50,885 bases of DNA, taken from assembly GCA_001598975.1 (NCBI GenBank), contig BBXU01002692.1:1-50885 (forward strand). Reading direction: 5' to 3'. The notes below the pieces were generated by a model. The model had not been told where the DNA came from. It saw nothing but the letters and a program-made list of their open reading frames with translations, and did not search any database. Origin of the DNA: Parachlorella kessleri (taxonomy: Eukaryota > Chlorophyta > Trebouxiophyceae > Chlorellales > Chlorellaceae). This document shows positions 39,401 through 50,069 of the stretch, piece after piece; positions within the stretch are counted from its first letter, which is position 1; the number at the start of each line of letters is the position of its first letter. A program made the translations under genes and the position numbers.

Positions 39401-42400
39401 GGGCACATGTCTCTCTGTCTCTTTCTACCTGGGTACTGCACATGCCGCAGGGATTGGTGCTTTGCACAATGCTGGCAGGTGGGTGCCTGGTATCCTAATA
39501 TGGCACTGGCCGTGTTAGCAGCTGTGAGCCATGCAGCCTGTGAATAGCTGTGTCACCTCTCCCATTCAAATCAAAAAATACATGGCCCTGCAGGCAAATT
39601 GGGGAGGGGCCAGGAGGAGACCCTGGCCCTGGCTGCTGAGTTGGCAGAGGAGCTGGCAGGGAGCGCCAGGCTGGCAGACGCAGCCGCGGTCACGCTGGAA
39701 TACCTCCAAGTACGTTTTCCATTTGTTTAGGTATCAGGAGTCGGGCTCACTGTTCTTCTAATGCTTGTTTGTTGAGGTGGCGTGCCCAAAGACAGTTGCT
39801 GGAGAGCTTCAGGGCTGACTATATTAATGGCCGGCGGCAGGCTGCAAGGAGTACTTCAGTAATCGTGAGGTACCTCCTTAGTCTGCTGGCTGAGGATTTT
39901 CGCGGCCAAAGCAGGCACCTCCGGATTGGGATGTTGGTCGGCAGGGCATGGACCTTCGCCAGCTTGGTGGTCTGGACAGGTGTTTTGATGGCTTTTGGAC
40001 GAGCTGAGCAGCGGATAACTCCCTGAAGCCCAGGTGGCACTCTGCCACGGCTGAGGACCTCCGCATGCAGGGGTGCTGATAGGTAGCAGGCAGGGGTACT
40101 GTGTATGACATTCAGCGGTGCTGACAGGTGGCAGGCAGGCAGGGGTGGGGTGGTTGTATGCACCGGTACTGCGGAGGACAGGCAGGGGTACTGCGGGTGA
40201 CATGCTGCAGGTGATGGGCTAGGTTACACCTCCTCGCAACCTGCATGCTGCAGGATGTGGCTGGTGCGGTAAGCCTGCTGGCAAGGGGTCATGAGTGGAG
40301 GGAGGCGCTGAGAGTCGCCTACAGCTACCAGCGGTGAGTCGCTGTTGCAGCAGTGAAATGTTTGTCCTCGTGCGGTCTCCCCTCTCACTTGTCTTCCAGC
40401 TCCTGATGCAAACGCGCGGTTTACATTCCTTGCTCTGAGCACCTTGCATTTCCCACACGCTGGGAATGCATGACGGCCAGCTCACACGAGCTGTATTACG
40501 AGCCTGCAGTCCTGAGAAAGCCACCCAGACCTGCCTCCCTAGCAATTTGTTGACCCTATCTAACCCTTGGAAAAGCGGGCGCACTTCACCCCCACGAGGC
40601 GCCACAGCCTTGGTCTCCTCAATGCAATGTTCTGCGAATTGTGCCTTCGCCGGTCAGAACCTGTCATTGTTTGCTGCAAGTTACCTCAGGCGTCAGTGGC
40701 GGCCGCAGTAGAGCTACACAAGGGATGCCCCTCCCAATGTGTTCACAGGGCGGGTGGTAGCCTGACATGTCATAACAGCTCACCAAGTTGCCGTGGCAGC
40801 CCCAAAAGCTTTGTCAGAACTCAGCTCTGCCATGCAAGGAAGGGTGGCGGCAAGTTGTAAGACTAGACTCTGCCGTGCAAGCGCAGGGGGGATATGGTGG
40901 ACAGCATGGTAGCTCCTCAAGCCGCGGCGGCAGCCTCGGAGACGTTAAGAGACATTGAGGAGACCCTGGAGCGGGTGGGCAAGTACTCCTCCAGGCTCAA
41001 GGACCTGCGCCAGCGGCGGCATGAGATTCAGGTGCGCTTAGGCAGTCCAAGGTCGACATGGTCGGCGCAGTTTGGGACCATGAGAATGACCAATAATTGC
41101 AGTCATTGTGCCTTCCCTGCTTGTACAGCGAGGCAGGGATGACCCCGGGCTGCACCCATTTCCACCACAGAGGGGTTGTGATATGGTGCCATGGACGATA
41201 AATATGTGTAATGATATGCATGGCATGGGAGGCAAGAGAGAGCGCCTTGAGGTTGGCATACTCCACCCATGCCGAAGTCAACATGCTTTCCTCCTTGTTA
41301 ATTGAGTTGGTTGGAAGCAGCAGATAAGGTATGAGCATGCGGGGAGGCTCGCTTGTATGTGAGGGCACTTGAAATCTTGCACAATAGCTGGCCATGCATG
41401 ACTCTCCCCTCCTCCACCTGCCAAACCCCTGCCCCACCATGCAGGCGGCCCTGGCAGCAGCAGACGAGGAAGCAGGCCTGCCCTCCCGGCACCGCGATGC
41501 GGATTTTGACGATGCAGCCTCCGAAGCAGTCAGCCTCCTCAGCGGGCTGAGCGTCTACACCGACAGGTAGCTCTCAAGGCCTGTCACACAAGCAGTGCTG
41601 GTCCACTAGGGTTATCGTGCAACGTGTGGGCTGGAAGCCAGCCAGTGCTAGGTACAGGGGACGATGCTGGCAAACTGCCGAAGCTGGCCAGCCAGTGTCA
41701 CTGAAATCCTCATGTATTAATGGTAATTTCAGCTGGGGCCAGTGTAGCTTGCACTTTGCACAAACCTCCTGCGAACAAATCTGAGACATCTTTGTACCAA
41801 TCAAAACTCCCAGGGATCTGCTTTGGATGTGGATACCAGTGTGAGACGATATGCAGGCGGTATTTGAAAACCGTTGCCCTTGGCTAATGGCATGGAATGT
41901 CACAAGTGCCTTGTGCTAAGCTGCAGGACGCATACCGGGGCTACCACGTCAGCGGGCAGCAGCCTAGCACCTTCCACTGTGGGGGGCCGGCGAACCCAAC
42001 GGCGCAATAAGAAGGTACGGTGGGAGGGCGGGCTGCCATGTTTGTCACGAAAGGCTGCTGCACGCCTGCAGTCGGCTCTGCAACTACCGTTGCCCTGTTG
42101 TGACATGTGATTTAAAGCCGGAATGGGAATGTATAATGGCACACGATACAGTAGCCTTTAGCATTGGTCGAAACTGAGTGTTGCGACATCCATGCCCAAG
42201 CGCTGCTGTGACTCCGGGCAAGGGCACCAGGACAGGTTGTTAGGGTTGTATTGCAAACTCAAGTGGGAACCATGTAGCCTAGCTGCAGCGAGGCCCTGAC
42301 GTCTCGTGCACAGCAGTGGCAGGTAATCTGATGCATGGGTGCCACGCAAAGGCGCCACCCACTTCGTTGAACCAAGTTAAAAGCAAGGCGCCGCCCACAC

Positions 42401-43458
42401 CCGGAGCTGAACAAAGTTCCTTTGGGATGCACTGCAGAACAAGGGTACCCGCATTAGGCAGGGCAGCCCGGAGGAAGAGCAGCAACTGGCCCAGCACATC
42501 CTGTCGCTAGCACCGTCCTCGACCCTCTGTAGCCAGGTACGACTGTGTATGCGGGTTCTGGTCCTGTGTTGGTGGCAGGCAGATGGGGCCTGGGGGGTCC
42601 TGGTAGTGAGCTTTCCGGGCAGCCTTGTCCTACCGAAGCAAAGCTTGCACGACCCTTGGTTGGTTGCATGGATGCAAGCTGGCCGTGTAAACAACACAAC
42701 TTGCCGGCAGGCTGCTGTTCCTGTGGTAAGGCGCTGGGCGCTGGGCTGGCTGGTGGGCGGAGCCCGCATCCCTGTCAGGTCCCTGTGGGATCTAAGCAGA
42801 ACAACAGAGGAAAACCCAGCCTAGGAGTGTGCAGGGTGTAGAGTTGGTGGCACGGTCAGGGAAGGTTAAGGGGAGGGAGGCTCGCAGGGGTGGACCGCTG
42901 CTATGGTGTGAGTTGTAGTATCTTTACAAAGGCAATCATGCGACGCGTCCATGCTGCTGTCCTGGGCGGGAAGGTGACGTGCAAGGCTTTGGCAGGCGCA
43001 AACGATGGTGGGCCGAGAATTGAAGAGTCTGGGCCGCAAAGTGGGCAGGTGGCATTCAGGTTGGCGCGCCTTATTAGCTCTCTGCCTCACTTCGCCCTCC
43101 TGCTGCTGGCGACGGACAGGTGGGCCAGCTGACAGAGACACTAGTAGTGCTGGGTCATGAAGGCGACGCCCGACTGCTTCAGCAGCGCCTGGGCGTGCTT
43201 TGTACAGCGCAGCAGGCAGCAGTCCAGGACGTCCTCCAGAACCCGCCCCCGGGGCTGGCCATGCAGCTGAGCTGGCAGGCACAGCAGGCGCTGGCAGCGC
43301 AGCAGGCAAAGCAGGGCGCCAGCGGGAACAGCCTTGGAACCGTAGTAGCAGCGGTGCTGGCGGCGGTGCCGAGGGCTGAGCTGCAGCTGAAGGCAGCAGA
43401 AGCGCAGGCATCACATAAAGCATCGCGGTGGAAGTGGGATATGCTGCGGACCGCATGA
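30475..43458 (+). CDS. ELP1: Elongator complex protein 1 (IKI3/ELP1)
   Basis: The scaffold of Elongator, which modifies wobble uridine of tRNAs. Twenty-four exons start at 30475, 30842, 31462, 32175, 32587, 33090, 33684, 34295, 34893, 35680, 36082, 36516, 37142, 37754, 38219, 38573, 39088, 39594, 40254, 40887, 41445, 41927, 42462 and 43120. Phases agree; about 1521 aa, longer than the usual 1300 because of Ala/Gln-rich insertions. N-terminal beta-propeller signatures: GVAAGQWSPDGELLALLTGD, VAISWRGDGRYVATC, VVAAMGWSRDSDLLAIVLKD and LQLWHRSNWHWYLKSERRF. C-terminal helical part: WARAWELASVNRLDLNVLVD, GLAYLAAGLPERATEAYMVA, AVSLLARGHEWREALRVAY, and the basic GGRRTQRRNKK before the last helices. 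The end of exon 7 is uncertain (about 34007 or 34037). Introns 1, 10 and 13 use GC donors (30634, 35764, 37236). The start ATG 30475 is inferred from phase. Confidence 0.94.
35251..35313 (+). repeat. Duplicated end of ELP1 exon 9 within intron 9
   Basis: About 60 bases of intron 9 closely repeat the last coding bases of exon 9 plus the donor region (35129-35190), with only a few substitutions. The copy still reads DVRVRAVEQNALLVA in one frame and ends CCCCAGGTGA against CTCCAGGTAA in the real exon. It is a recent local tandem duplication, about 122 bases downstream of the original. Whether the copy donor is ever used is unknown. Confidence 0.9.
40050..40215 (+). repeat. Degenerate minisatellite in ELP1 intron 18
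   Basis: Several imperfect copies of a GGCAGGGGTACTG-like unit, mixed with GGTGCTGA(C/T)AGGT and GACAT elements, fill this intron just before exon 19. The unit length varies and copies are diverged, so the array boundaries are approximate. Confidence 0.65.
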
Positions 43459-43701
43459 TGCGCAACGCTTTGCTTGCTTGTGTGCCGTGCATATGTTGCT
43501 CTGAGCTTGGGTGATGTGCTCATCCAACCAACGGGATGTAGCATTTGACAGAGGCTTGAACCATCACAATGGGTTTCTGTCAAGCAGCCTGCTGGGCAGC
43601 AAGTTATTTTTATGATGGTTCCACAGGTAGAAAGCACTGCGCTACCAGTACCAAGGAGATTGTCTTTGCAGGTTTGAATCGCTGACCCCGGCAGCCCGCA
43701 T
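43459..43701. other. Convergent 3' region between ELP1 and cyclic phosphodiesterase
   Basis: Only 243 bases separate the two convergent stop codons, so the two 3' UTRs share or nearly share this space. No further gene is seen. Confidence 0.6.
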
Positions 43702-45599
43702 TCATTGCAAGGGGAAGTCTTTCACCAGCTTCCAAGAGCGAAGGGTCTTGTCTTCCACCTGCACAAAGCAGGACACCAAAGGAGCTGATTTCATGCCTCC
43801 ATATGCGAGACGCAAACATGGAGGTCAACCTTGCGTTTATGAGGAAACAAGCACCCCTGGGCCCTGCATGCTCGCACCTAGACCTAATCGAGCTATAGAA
43901 GTGATAGGGGCCTACCAGCTCGATGTGGCGCCGATTGGGCCTAAGCCCTGCTGCTATCATGCATATAGACTCAGGCGCATCCTGCATCCATTCCTGTTAG
44001 TACACCCCAGCCCTCACTCCTTGTCCGCACTACCTGCCACCCATAGTACTACACTCGTACGTTAGTCCGAGCTGTCAATGCGGCACGCAAGGTATGCTTG
44101 CTGCGCTTGTTGAAGTGTATATAGTCGTAACACATATATAGTCCCAATCCTGTCAGTACCGTTGCCCTTCACTCTTCCCTCTGTTTGCACTGCCTGCCAC
44201 CATGCTTAACACATATGCAGTGGGACCTTGGTACACGTGCCTGGCTTGACAAGTACCATCATCACGACCCCTAGTCCACACAAGAAGTCAAGCAAGCCGC
44301 AGGTTTTTATTGCACCCAGCCCCGTCAGTACAATTCACCCTTACCTCCCCTCAGTTTGCATTGCCTGCCACTCATTAACAAGGGCAGCTACACACCGGCG
44401 TGTACCACACGGCTAAGCTGGAAACCTCAAAGCCGTCCTCTTCAAGCTTGCCAGGCCCCTCCAACAGCCGCTCCTGCATCTCTGCCGCTAGCACTTCCCT
44501 GCAGCGTTCCAGGATCCCGACCCTTGATGTTGGTTTGAATGCCGGCATAGGCTGGGGGGTGCCATAGTGGACTTGTGCTTTGGCGGCTAGGAGCCAAACT
44601 CGCAGGGTGCAGCAGCACAGCACCCAGGCAGGGGTGTGTGGCATTTGACAGACTGTACTTCCACCCTTTCAAGCTGCATGTTCCCATGCGAACCCACCGG
44701 GCGCTGTGTGGCAAGGGTGAAGTGCAGGCCAGCTCCCTACCTTTCTCCTTGGCTGATGTCAGCATATAGGAGCGACAAGTGTGGCATATAGGCGCTTGTA
44801 GGGTCCTGGCTGTAAGCTTCCCTGGCTGCCGCCCCTGCTGCCATGGTTGCTGGCTCTGGCTTGCAGAGGATGTACACGCACTGGTGAAAAATTTTCCCAA
44901 AAGAAATCTGGTCGAAGGTGATTCTGTAGGGCTGCAGCGGGAAAGGGAGGAAGAAGGTGTGCAGCACTGGTCTTCCCATATAAGCATGGTGCAGCATGCA
45001 ACGACTGTTTCGAGCCGTAATGGCAATCCGCCCGCCGACTTTGCTTGCCTCAATCTTCTATTTCAGTCCTTCATTTGGTTAGTAGACACAGTCATGGGAC
45101 ATGAAGCTCTAGCTAACCCAACTCAGGGAATCAATCTTCTAACACAAGGGCTCTTTGATGAGGCTCTCGATGGGTGGAATATTCAGGGAACAGTATCAAA
45201 TACAAGCCCTTTTGTTCTACGCGAGTGCGAAAGCCACTTGCCTCAAGCTTGGCAGCTAGCTGCGCAGCAGTTTGCAGAACCTGCTGTGCCGGCTGCTCAA
45301 TGCCCCCAAGCAATGTGACATGGGGTGCAAAGGTGGGCACCAGTGCAAAGCGCCTCGCCAGTAGGTCAATTTCCTGCTGCAGCTTGTCTGCAAGTGGTCC
45401 TGCACCAAAATGTCTTCAGACATGGTTGCACAACCGGTAGGTGCAACTTGGTTCATATGTCCCTTCCCTCTACCTTGCACCACAGGCCCCTTGGGTTGAG
45501 CGAAAGGGGCACAGCTAACACTATACTCGTTGGGTAGGGTTTAGGCTGCCCACCTTTCGGCATCAGCCAAAGAGAGTACGATTCTGTGTAGGAAGCCAT
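43702..45599 (-). CDS. CPD: Cyclic phosphodiesterase, 2H phosphoesterase family
   Basis: Plant-type cyclic phosphodiesterase; known members open ADP-ribose 1'',2''-cyclic phosphate, a by-product of tRNA splicing, and 2',3'-cyclic nucleotides. Five exons on the minus strand: 45554-45599, 45242-45399, 44741-44931, 44396-44498, 43702-43758. Phases agree throughout and the product is 184 aa, the normal length. The start is MASYTESYSLWLMPKG. The two catalytic H-x-T/S motifs are both intact: FAPHVTLLGG (His42) and YMPHLSLLYA (His119). The last exon, only 57 bases, encodes VEDKTLRSWKLVKDFPLQ and matches the family terminus. Intron 2 uses a GC donor (45241-45240, GAG/GCAAGT). Convergent with ELP1. 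Confidence 0.93.
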
Positions 45600-46368
45600 G
45601 GCTGCGACCGCTCCCTGACCGACAACCGAAGTCTTTGTAAGGTTGGTACTGCAGGTCCGAACAAGCTGAGGAGTTCCTTGAGTCCTGGCTCGTATAGGAG
45701 TCCACCTTCCGGAACACCAGATGGGATGGACAGATCGCTCAGCTGGTACCTGCCCCGCACCAAGGTTGCCGCGAGTCAAGGTAATGCCAACTTGCATGGG
45801 CCAATAGAAGACGAACTGGGGCAGTACACTGCAGTAGGTCAGGCAGTGGGCCAGGCTGCAAGATCGCATCTCATGGATACCGGTATCCAGGATCAGGTGT
45901 TCTACCTGGCCAAATGCACGTGACAGGAAGGGGTCAGACAGCAGTGTGGCGGGTGCCAGCTGCGTCAAAAAGCGTCAACAGTTGATGAATGGGTTGTCTT
46001 CTTCTTCTTGATGAACTCCCAGCTGTACGCCACCAGTCTTGAAGTGAACACGTTTTCCACACCCAGGTCCGCTGGATGGAACCCACACTGTAGCATATCA
46101 GCACTGATGCTGACACACTGAGCCAGCCTTACTGAGGCTGAGGGCTGAGCTCTAGCCAAAATTGCAAGGGGCCCCATTTCTCCATACATGCCTAATCCTA
46201 CCGTCACAAGCTGGGGCCGGACATAGGGCAACTGTGTTAAGAAAGCAGCAAGAGGTCTTCATTGCCCGATATGCCAACAAGAAGTCACAAGGGCTAAAGA
46301 GACAAACAGCTTTTGTTTGTCGCCACCTTGATACCCTAAGGCGACCTTGCAGCCTCCTTACCATAAGG
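45600..46368 (-). other. Unresolved region with exon-like segments
   Basis: Between the phosphodiesterase start and the neighbouring minus-strand stop. Three minus-strand segments look like exons: 46202-46231 (LPYVRPQLVT, clean acceptor and GTAGGA donor), 45906-45959 (LAPATLLSDPFLSRAFGQ, acceptor GACGCAG and donor GTAGAA), and about 45640-45749 (YQLSDLSIPSGVPEGG and onward, acceptor GGGGCAG). No start codon or phase-consistent chain could be built, and no family is recognised. They may be a small gene, alternative exons, or chance. A strong GTAAGG donor lies just after the 46369 stop. Confidence 0.3.
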
Positions 46369-47937
46369 CTATTGCAAGGCTGCTGGCATGCCATGCTTGG
46401 CCACATATTCATTGATTTCCTCTGGGCTCATCCCCTCAAAGGGGTCATCAGCCTTGGCGCCCTTCGTCACCCCAGCTATGTATTCTTCTATTTCCTGCGG
46501 AAGTTTAACACGACGTCTGGAGCCTGGAATGAGGTGGACAGATCTGTGTGTGAGGCAATTTGATCAGCAAATGCCGGGCTTGGCCATCCGGGGAGCTAAC
46601 ACCCTTGCATGCAAGACTCCTGCACTACAATGACATATATGCAGTTCACTCCCACACGACAAGAAATGCGCAACACATGGCCCCAGCCTGACGCCTTTGA
46701 CACCTTGGAGCAAGTCAAGTCAAAACCAGGGTAGCCGATTATGAAACCTTTTTGACAAGCACTGTGCGTGATGCAGGGAAGTACTACTACTGAGCCCGTT
46801 CAAGGTGCGACTAGTGTGGAATGCCGCGGGACACATAACAGAATCTGACACTAGACCAGTGGACATGAGAGCTCTTCAATGCGACAAAGGGAAGACCCAA
46901 TACCAGACTTGCCAGTCGACCTACCTGAGGTGTCATCCCCTTAAAGGTGTCCTCGTCCTCTAAAAAGCTCTTGCCTGCCAGCATGAGTCGCGCCTGCTCC
47001 GCTTTCCGAGCCTCCTTCTCCTCATCCACCTGCTCAGCACCGGATAAACTAGTGATTATTGACTCGCCTAGGCGCCCTGGTGAATAGGGCGGACCCCAGT
47101 TGCCGAGGAATAGCCCAGAAGCAGCAGCCTCTGATATAGCCAGTGGTATTGCTTCACCACCCTAGGCCGGCCCTGCTGTCAGACCAGCACCTGTCGCTGT
47201 CTGTGGCCTGTGCTGCTGCACACCCTAAGGCAGACACAGCAGCAAGTACCTTGGGCGGCTCCTTCTCTTTCCAGCTGACGCGGTTGAAGAGCAGCGAGGC
47301 CATGGCCACCGCAAACACGCCCCAGTAGAACTTCTCCCAGGTCTTCAGCTTGCCGCCCTCCATCTGCCGGCGCTCCCAGGGGAACATGAAGTTTGTGGCT
47401 GCACAGGGGAAGTCAGAAAGGCCCTGGTCCAAGCGGCGGGAATGGTAAAGGTCATCTGCCTGCGCTGCTCGGAACGGGCCGCATGTGAGACATGACCAGC
47501 CTTCTCTCCAAAGTTGTAAAGGCAGTGCTAGAAGAGAAAGACGTGGCGGAGAAAGCGGCAATCTCGTGACTTCGAACTGGCAGGCACTTCGCACCTACAC
47601 GTGCAGACTCCCGCTGAGTCTCGCCAACTATGGATGCGGTGGTGCCAAAAGCTGGCTCGGCAGCACTGCCAGCAGCAGGGCCGGCAGCCGCCCCGGCTGC
47701 ATCGCCACCTGCTGCTTCTGCTGCTGGCACAGCCTGGCCCGTTGCCGCTTCTGAAGAGACTGCACTGCTTTCACTGGCTGGCCTCCGTAAACGTCTTGAC
47801 GGGAACTTGGCAGCGTTGCTCTCAGCAAGGTCACCTGGCACTCGTGCATAACCCCTCAACTGTAATAGAGCTGCGCCGTCGGCCGCATAAGCTGATCTAA
47901 GGTTTTGGACAGCTTGTTTCAGAGACTGTCGCAGCAT
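46369..47937 (-). CDS. Single-span, probably mitochondrial protein; complex I ESSS-like candidate
   Basis: Four exons on the minus strand: 47595-47937, 47250-47398, 46925-47029, 46369-46494; phases agree, 240 aa. The N-terminus (MLRQSLKQAVQNLRSAYAAD) is basic and amphipathic like a mitochondrial presequence, and is followed by an Ala/Gly/Pro-rich linker to about residue 110. Then come MFPWERRQ, one membrane helix (FYWGVFAVAMASLLF, about 138-152) and a charged tail with a repeated motif, FKGMTPQEIEEYI and FEGMSPEEINEYV. The layout (targeting peptide, short matrix part, single helix, charged tail) is that of small accessory subunits such as complex I ESSS/NDUFB11; I propose this without a motif that proves it. 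It shares a short divergent promoter with the micro-gene at 48253. Confidence 0.8.
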
Positions 47938-48252
47938 AACTTGCAGGGTTTGCGATGGAGAGGCCCTCAGCTAGAGTAAGACCGAGGTGCATGCAGGCTT
48001 GCACCAGCTATCCAGAGGTTGATACCTCTCAGTTGATAGTTGGTATGAACACCGTTATTTTCTGTGTGTGAATGTTGCTAACTGTTCTAACTGAGTGTAC
48101 TGGCGGGGGCGCTTGAGAGGGAGTCTTGAAACTTGCAAGCGCTTGCCGTACCCCAAAGAACACTGACGTGCCGTACTTGCCTTCTGCGAATCTACAAACA
48201 TCACAGATCACCTCAGGGCCCAGTTGCCGAAGCTTGTCCTGTCTGCGTTGTC
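47938..48252. promoter_or_regulatory. Short bidirectional promoter region
   Basis: Only 315 bases lie between two divergent ATGs, so both promoters and both leaders must fit here. The right part, from about 48095, belongs to the unit that is duplicated downstream (a GCGGGGGCGCTTG-like block recurs near 49509). Confidence 0.5.
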
Positions 48253-48697
48253 ATGGGCTTCTTGATCTTCGGGCGAAGCAAGGCAGACAAATTGAGAAAC
48301 AGAAAAAGCGATCCTATCAAGGTGAGGTTAAAGGTGGCAAGCTTTCAAAGAGGTATTTATAGTTCGTGATGTCACACAGCAGCATTGGCCTAGCTGGGAT
48401 ATGCCTGTTCGACCTGCCTGTGAAGTACTGCCGTTTGGCTTGTAGAACGAGGCTCAAAAGCGTGAACTGGCCCAGCAGCTTGCCAACGAGGCAGCACAAA
48501 AGGTAAACCTGCTTGTAGCAACCTGAGCTGAGAGCTGGCAGCATAACTGGCTCGAGGTGAATGACTCGTTGTTATCACCAAAAGCGGTGGCGTTACACAC
48601 CATGCTCGCTCCTGAAGCCCTCTCTTTTGTTGCAAAGCAGGCAAAGGCACGCAACAAAAGGGTGAAAGCCAAGCGGGTGTTCTGCTGTGGGGGTTGA
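48253..48697 (+). CDS. Small three-exon gene, unknown function, copy 1
   Basis: Exons 48253-48321, 48446-48502 and 48641-48697, all phase 0, give a 60-residue protein. It starts MGFLIFGRSKADKLRNRK, continues with a Gln/Ala/Glu-rich helical middle (NEAQKRELAQQLANEAAQK) and ends in a basic segment closing with VFCCGG. No family is recognised. The very basic composition, short hydrophobic start and terminal Cys pair would suit a membrane-edge protein, perhaps lipidated near the C-terminus, but that is speculation. The case for a real gene rests on the downstream copy, which keeps the same three-exon layout, exon 2 and exon 3 lengths, splice junction sequences and terminal GG. Confidence 0.7.
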
Positions 48698-49378
48698 GAT
48701 GAGGACACCGGCTAGGCCCCCTCAACTACCTAGGAAGCCGGCCAGCGTGAGGACTAGCTCTCATACAACAACACTCTACCTGGTGAAGGTTCGCCTCTGG
48801 ACGACCTGCTCTTTTACGGCTTGCAATCTCTGCCTATATTTGGGTGCCTTCTGGAGCATGAGGGGCCAGGTCGTTTCCAAACAGTCCTCCGTTCGGTGGT
48901 CAGTACTGACAAAGGCTTTTGTATTTTGTGTTTTGAACCAAGTTGCGTTCGGCAATGGTAATCGTCCCAATGGGGCGGTATGACACCAGTGGATAGACAA
49001 ATGGTCAGCCTTGTATGACATACTTTCTTCACGGGTGCAGTGGCGGCGGTGTTGCGCTAATAATAGTATACTAACACTCTGGATGGCAGTTTGCAGTCAT
49101 CACAGTGCAGTAGCACTTCAAGGGAAAAACTACCACAGTATACCATTTGCTACCATGTGTACTTGTTCCTAGGTAGGAAGTTTGTTTCTCCAAAATTCCC
49201 TTGGTGATCTGACTGCTCAGGGCACTTTCTGCGGAAGACTGCATGTGTGTTTTCCCATCTGCTAGGCTTGTTGAACCCCTTAATTGATTGGCAGTGTGGG
49301 TATTTGAAGCAGTTTCTTGGCAGCCTTGGCAGTGTCGACATGTAGACGTCTGGCAGTTTTTGAGTGTGTGTGTGGGGT

Positions 49379-49395
49379 GGGGGGGGGGGGGGGGG
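49379..49395 (+). repeat. Poly-G tract (17 G)
   Basis: Seventeen consecutive G preceded by a TGTGTGTGGGGT stretch. A comparable interrupted G-rich tract occurs at 50846-50876 at the matching place in the second copy of the duplication. Such runs are prone to sequencing error, so the exact count is doubtful. Confidence 0.9.
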
Positions 49396-49631
49396 TCGCT
49401 TTATATGACTAATGTCGTGCAGATCCGGGCGGTACTCTCAATCACTTTTGGTAGGGCTGCCACGTTCTCTGTGTTATTTGTCACAAGGTGAATTGGTGTT
49501 GCAATCTGGTGGGGGCGCTTGGAGCCTTTGCGCTATCGAGTTCTAAGTTGTTGTGCAGTACTTGCGTCTCGTGAGTCTACTGAGATCACCGTCAAAACTC
49601 GGCTGCCGCAGCTTGTCCGGTCTGCGTTGTC

Positions 49632-50069
49632 ATGGTCTGGTGGCTCCTCGCCCGACGCATCCGTAAGAAGAAGGAAGAAAAAGCGAGGGCCGGGGCTACT
49701 GACCCTCTGAACGTGAGGTCAAAGTGGCGAGCCCTCAACTAAGTATCCTTAGCCTGTGATGCCATACGCGCCACAGGTACTGGGCCAAGCTAGAATTCAT
49801 GACACATGACTGGTCGGCCTGACTATAAACGTTGCCGTTTGGCCTGCAGAACGAGGCTCATGAGCGTGGACCGGTCCGGCAGGTTGTTCACGAGGTGGTG
49901 CATGAGGTGAGATCTGCGTGCAACCTGGTGTGACATCTGTAGGGGACATCTGTGATAACTCTGCCCGACCGCCCTACTTGCTGCTAAGCCCCTCTCCTCT
50001 GCTGCTAAGCAGGCAAAGGCCGGCATAAAAGAAGTTAAGGCCAGGCGGAAATCCTGCTTTGGGGGTTGA
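49632..50069 (+). CDS. Small three-exon gene, unknown function, copy 2
   Basis: Exons 49632-49712, 49850-49906 and 50013-50069, all phase 0, encode 64 residues. It starts MVWWLLARRIRKKKEEKAR, has a middle NEAHERGPVRQVVHEVVHE and ends KARRKSCFGG. It is a tandem paralogue of the gene at 48253: exons 2 and 3 have identical lengths (57 bases each), and leader, splice sites and the terminal Gly-Gly correspond. The protein sequence has diverged strongly, with a Trp/Leu start, a longer basic run, and one Cys replaced by Phe. Both copies remain open. Function is unknown. Confidence 0.62.

Noticed and set aside
43665..43690. GGTTTGAATC resembling a tRNA B box
   Set aside because: No A box, cloverleaf or terminator at matching spacing.
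45975..45977. Single in-frame UGA after a Cys codon on the minus strand, considered as selenocysteine
   Set aside because: The surrounding frame matches no selenoprotein family, no SECIS-like hairpin was identified, and a splice acceptor lies just downstream.
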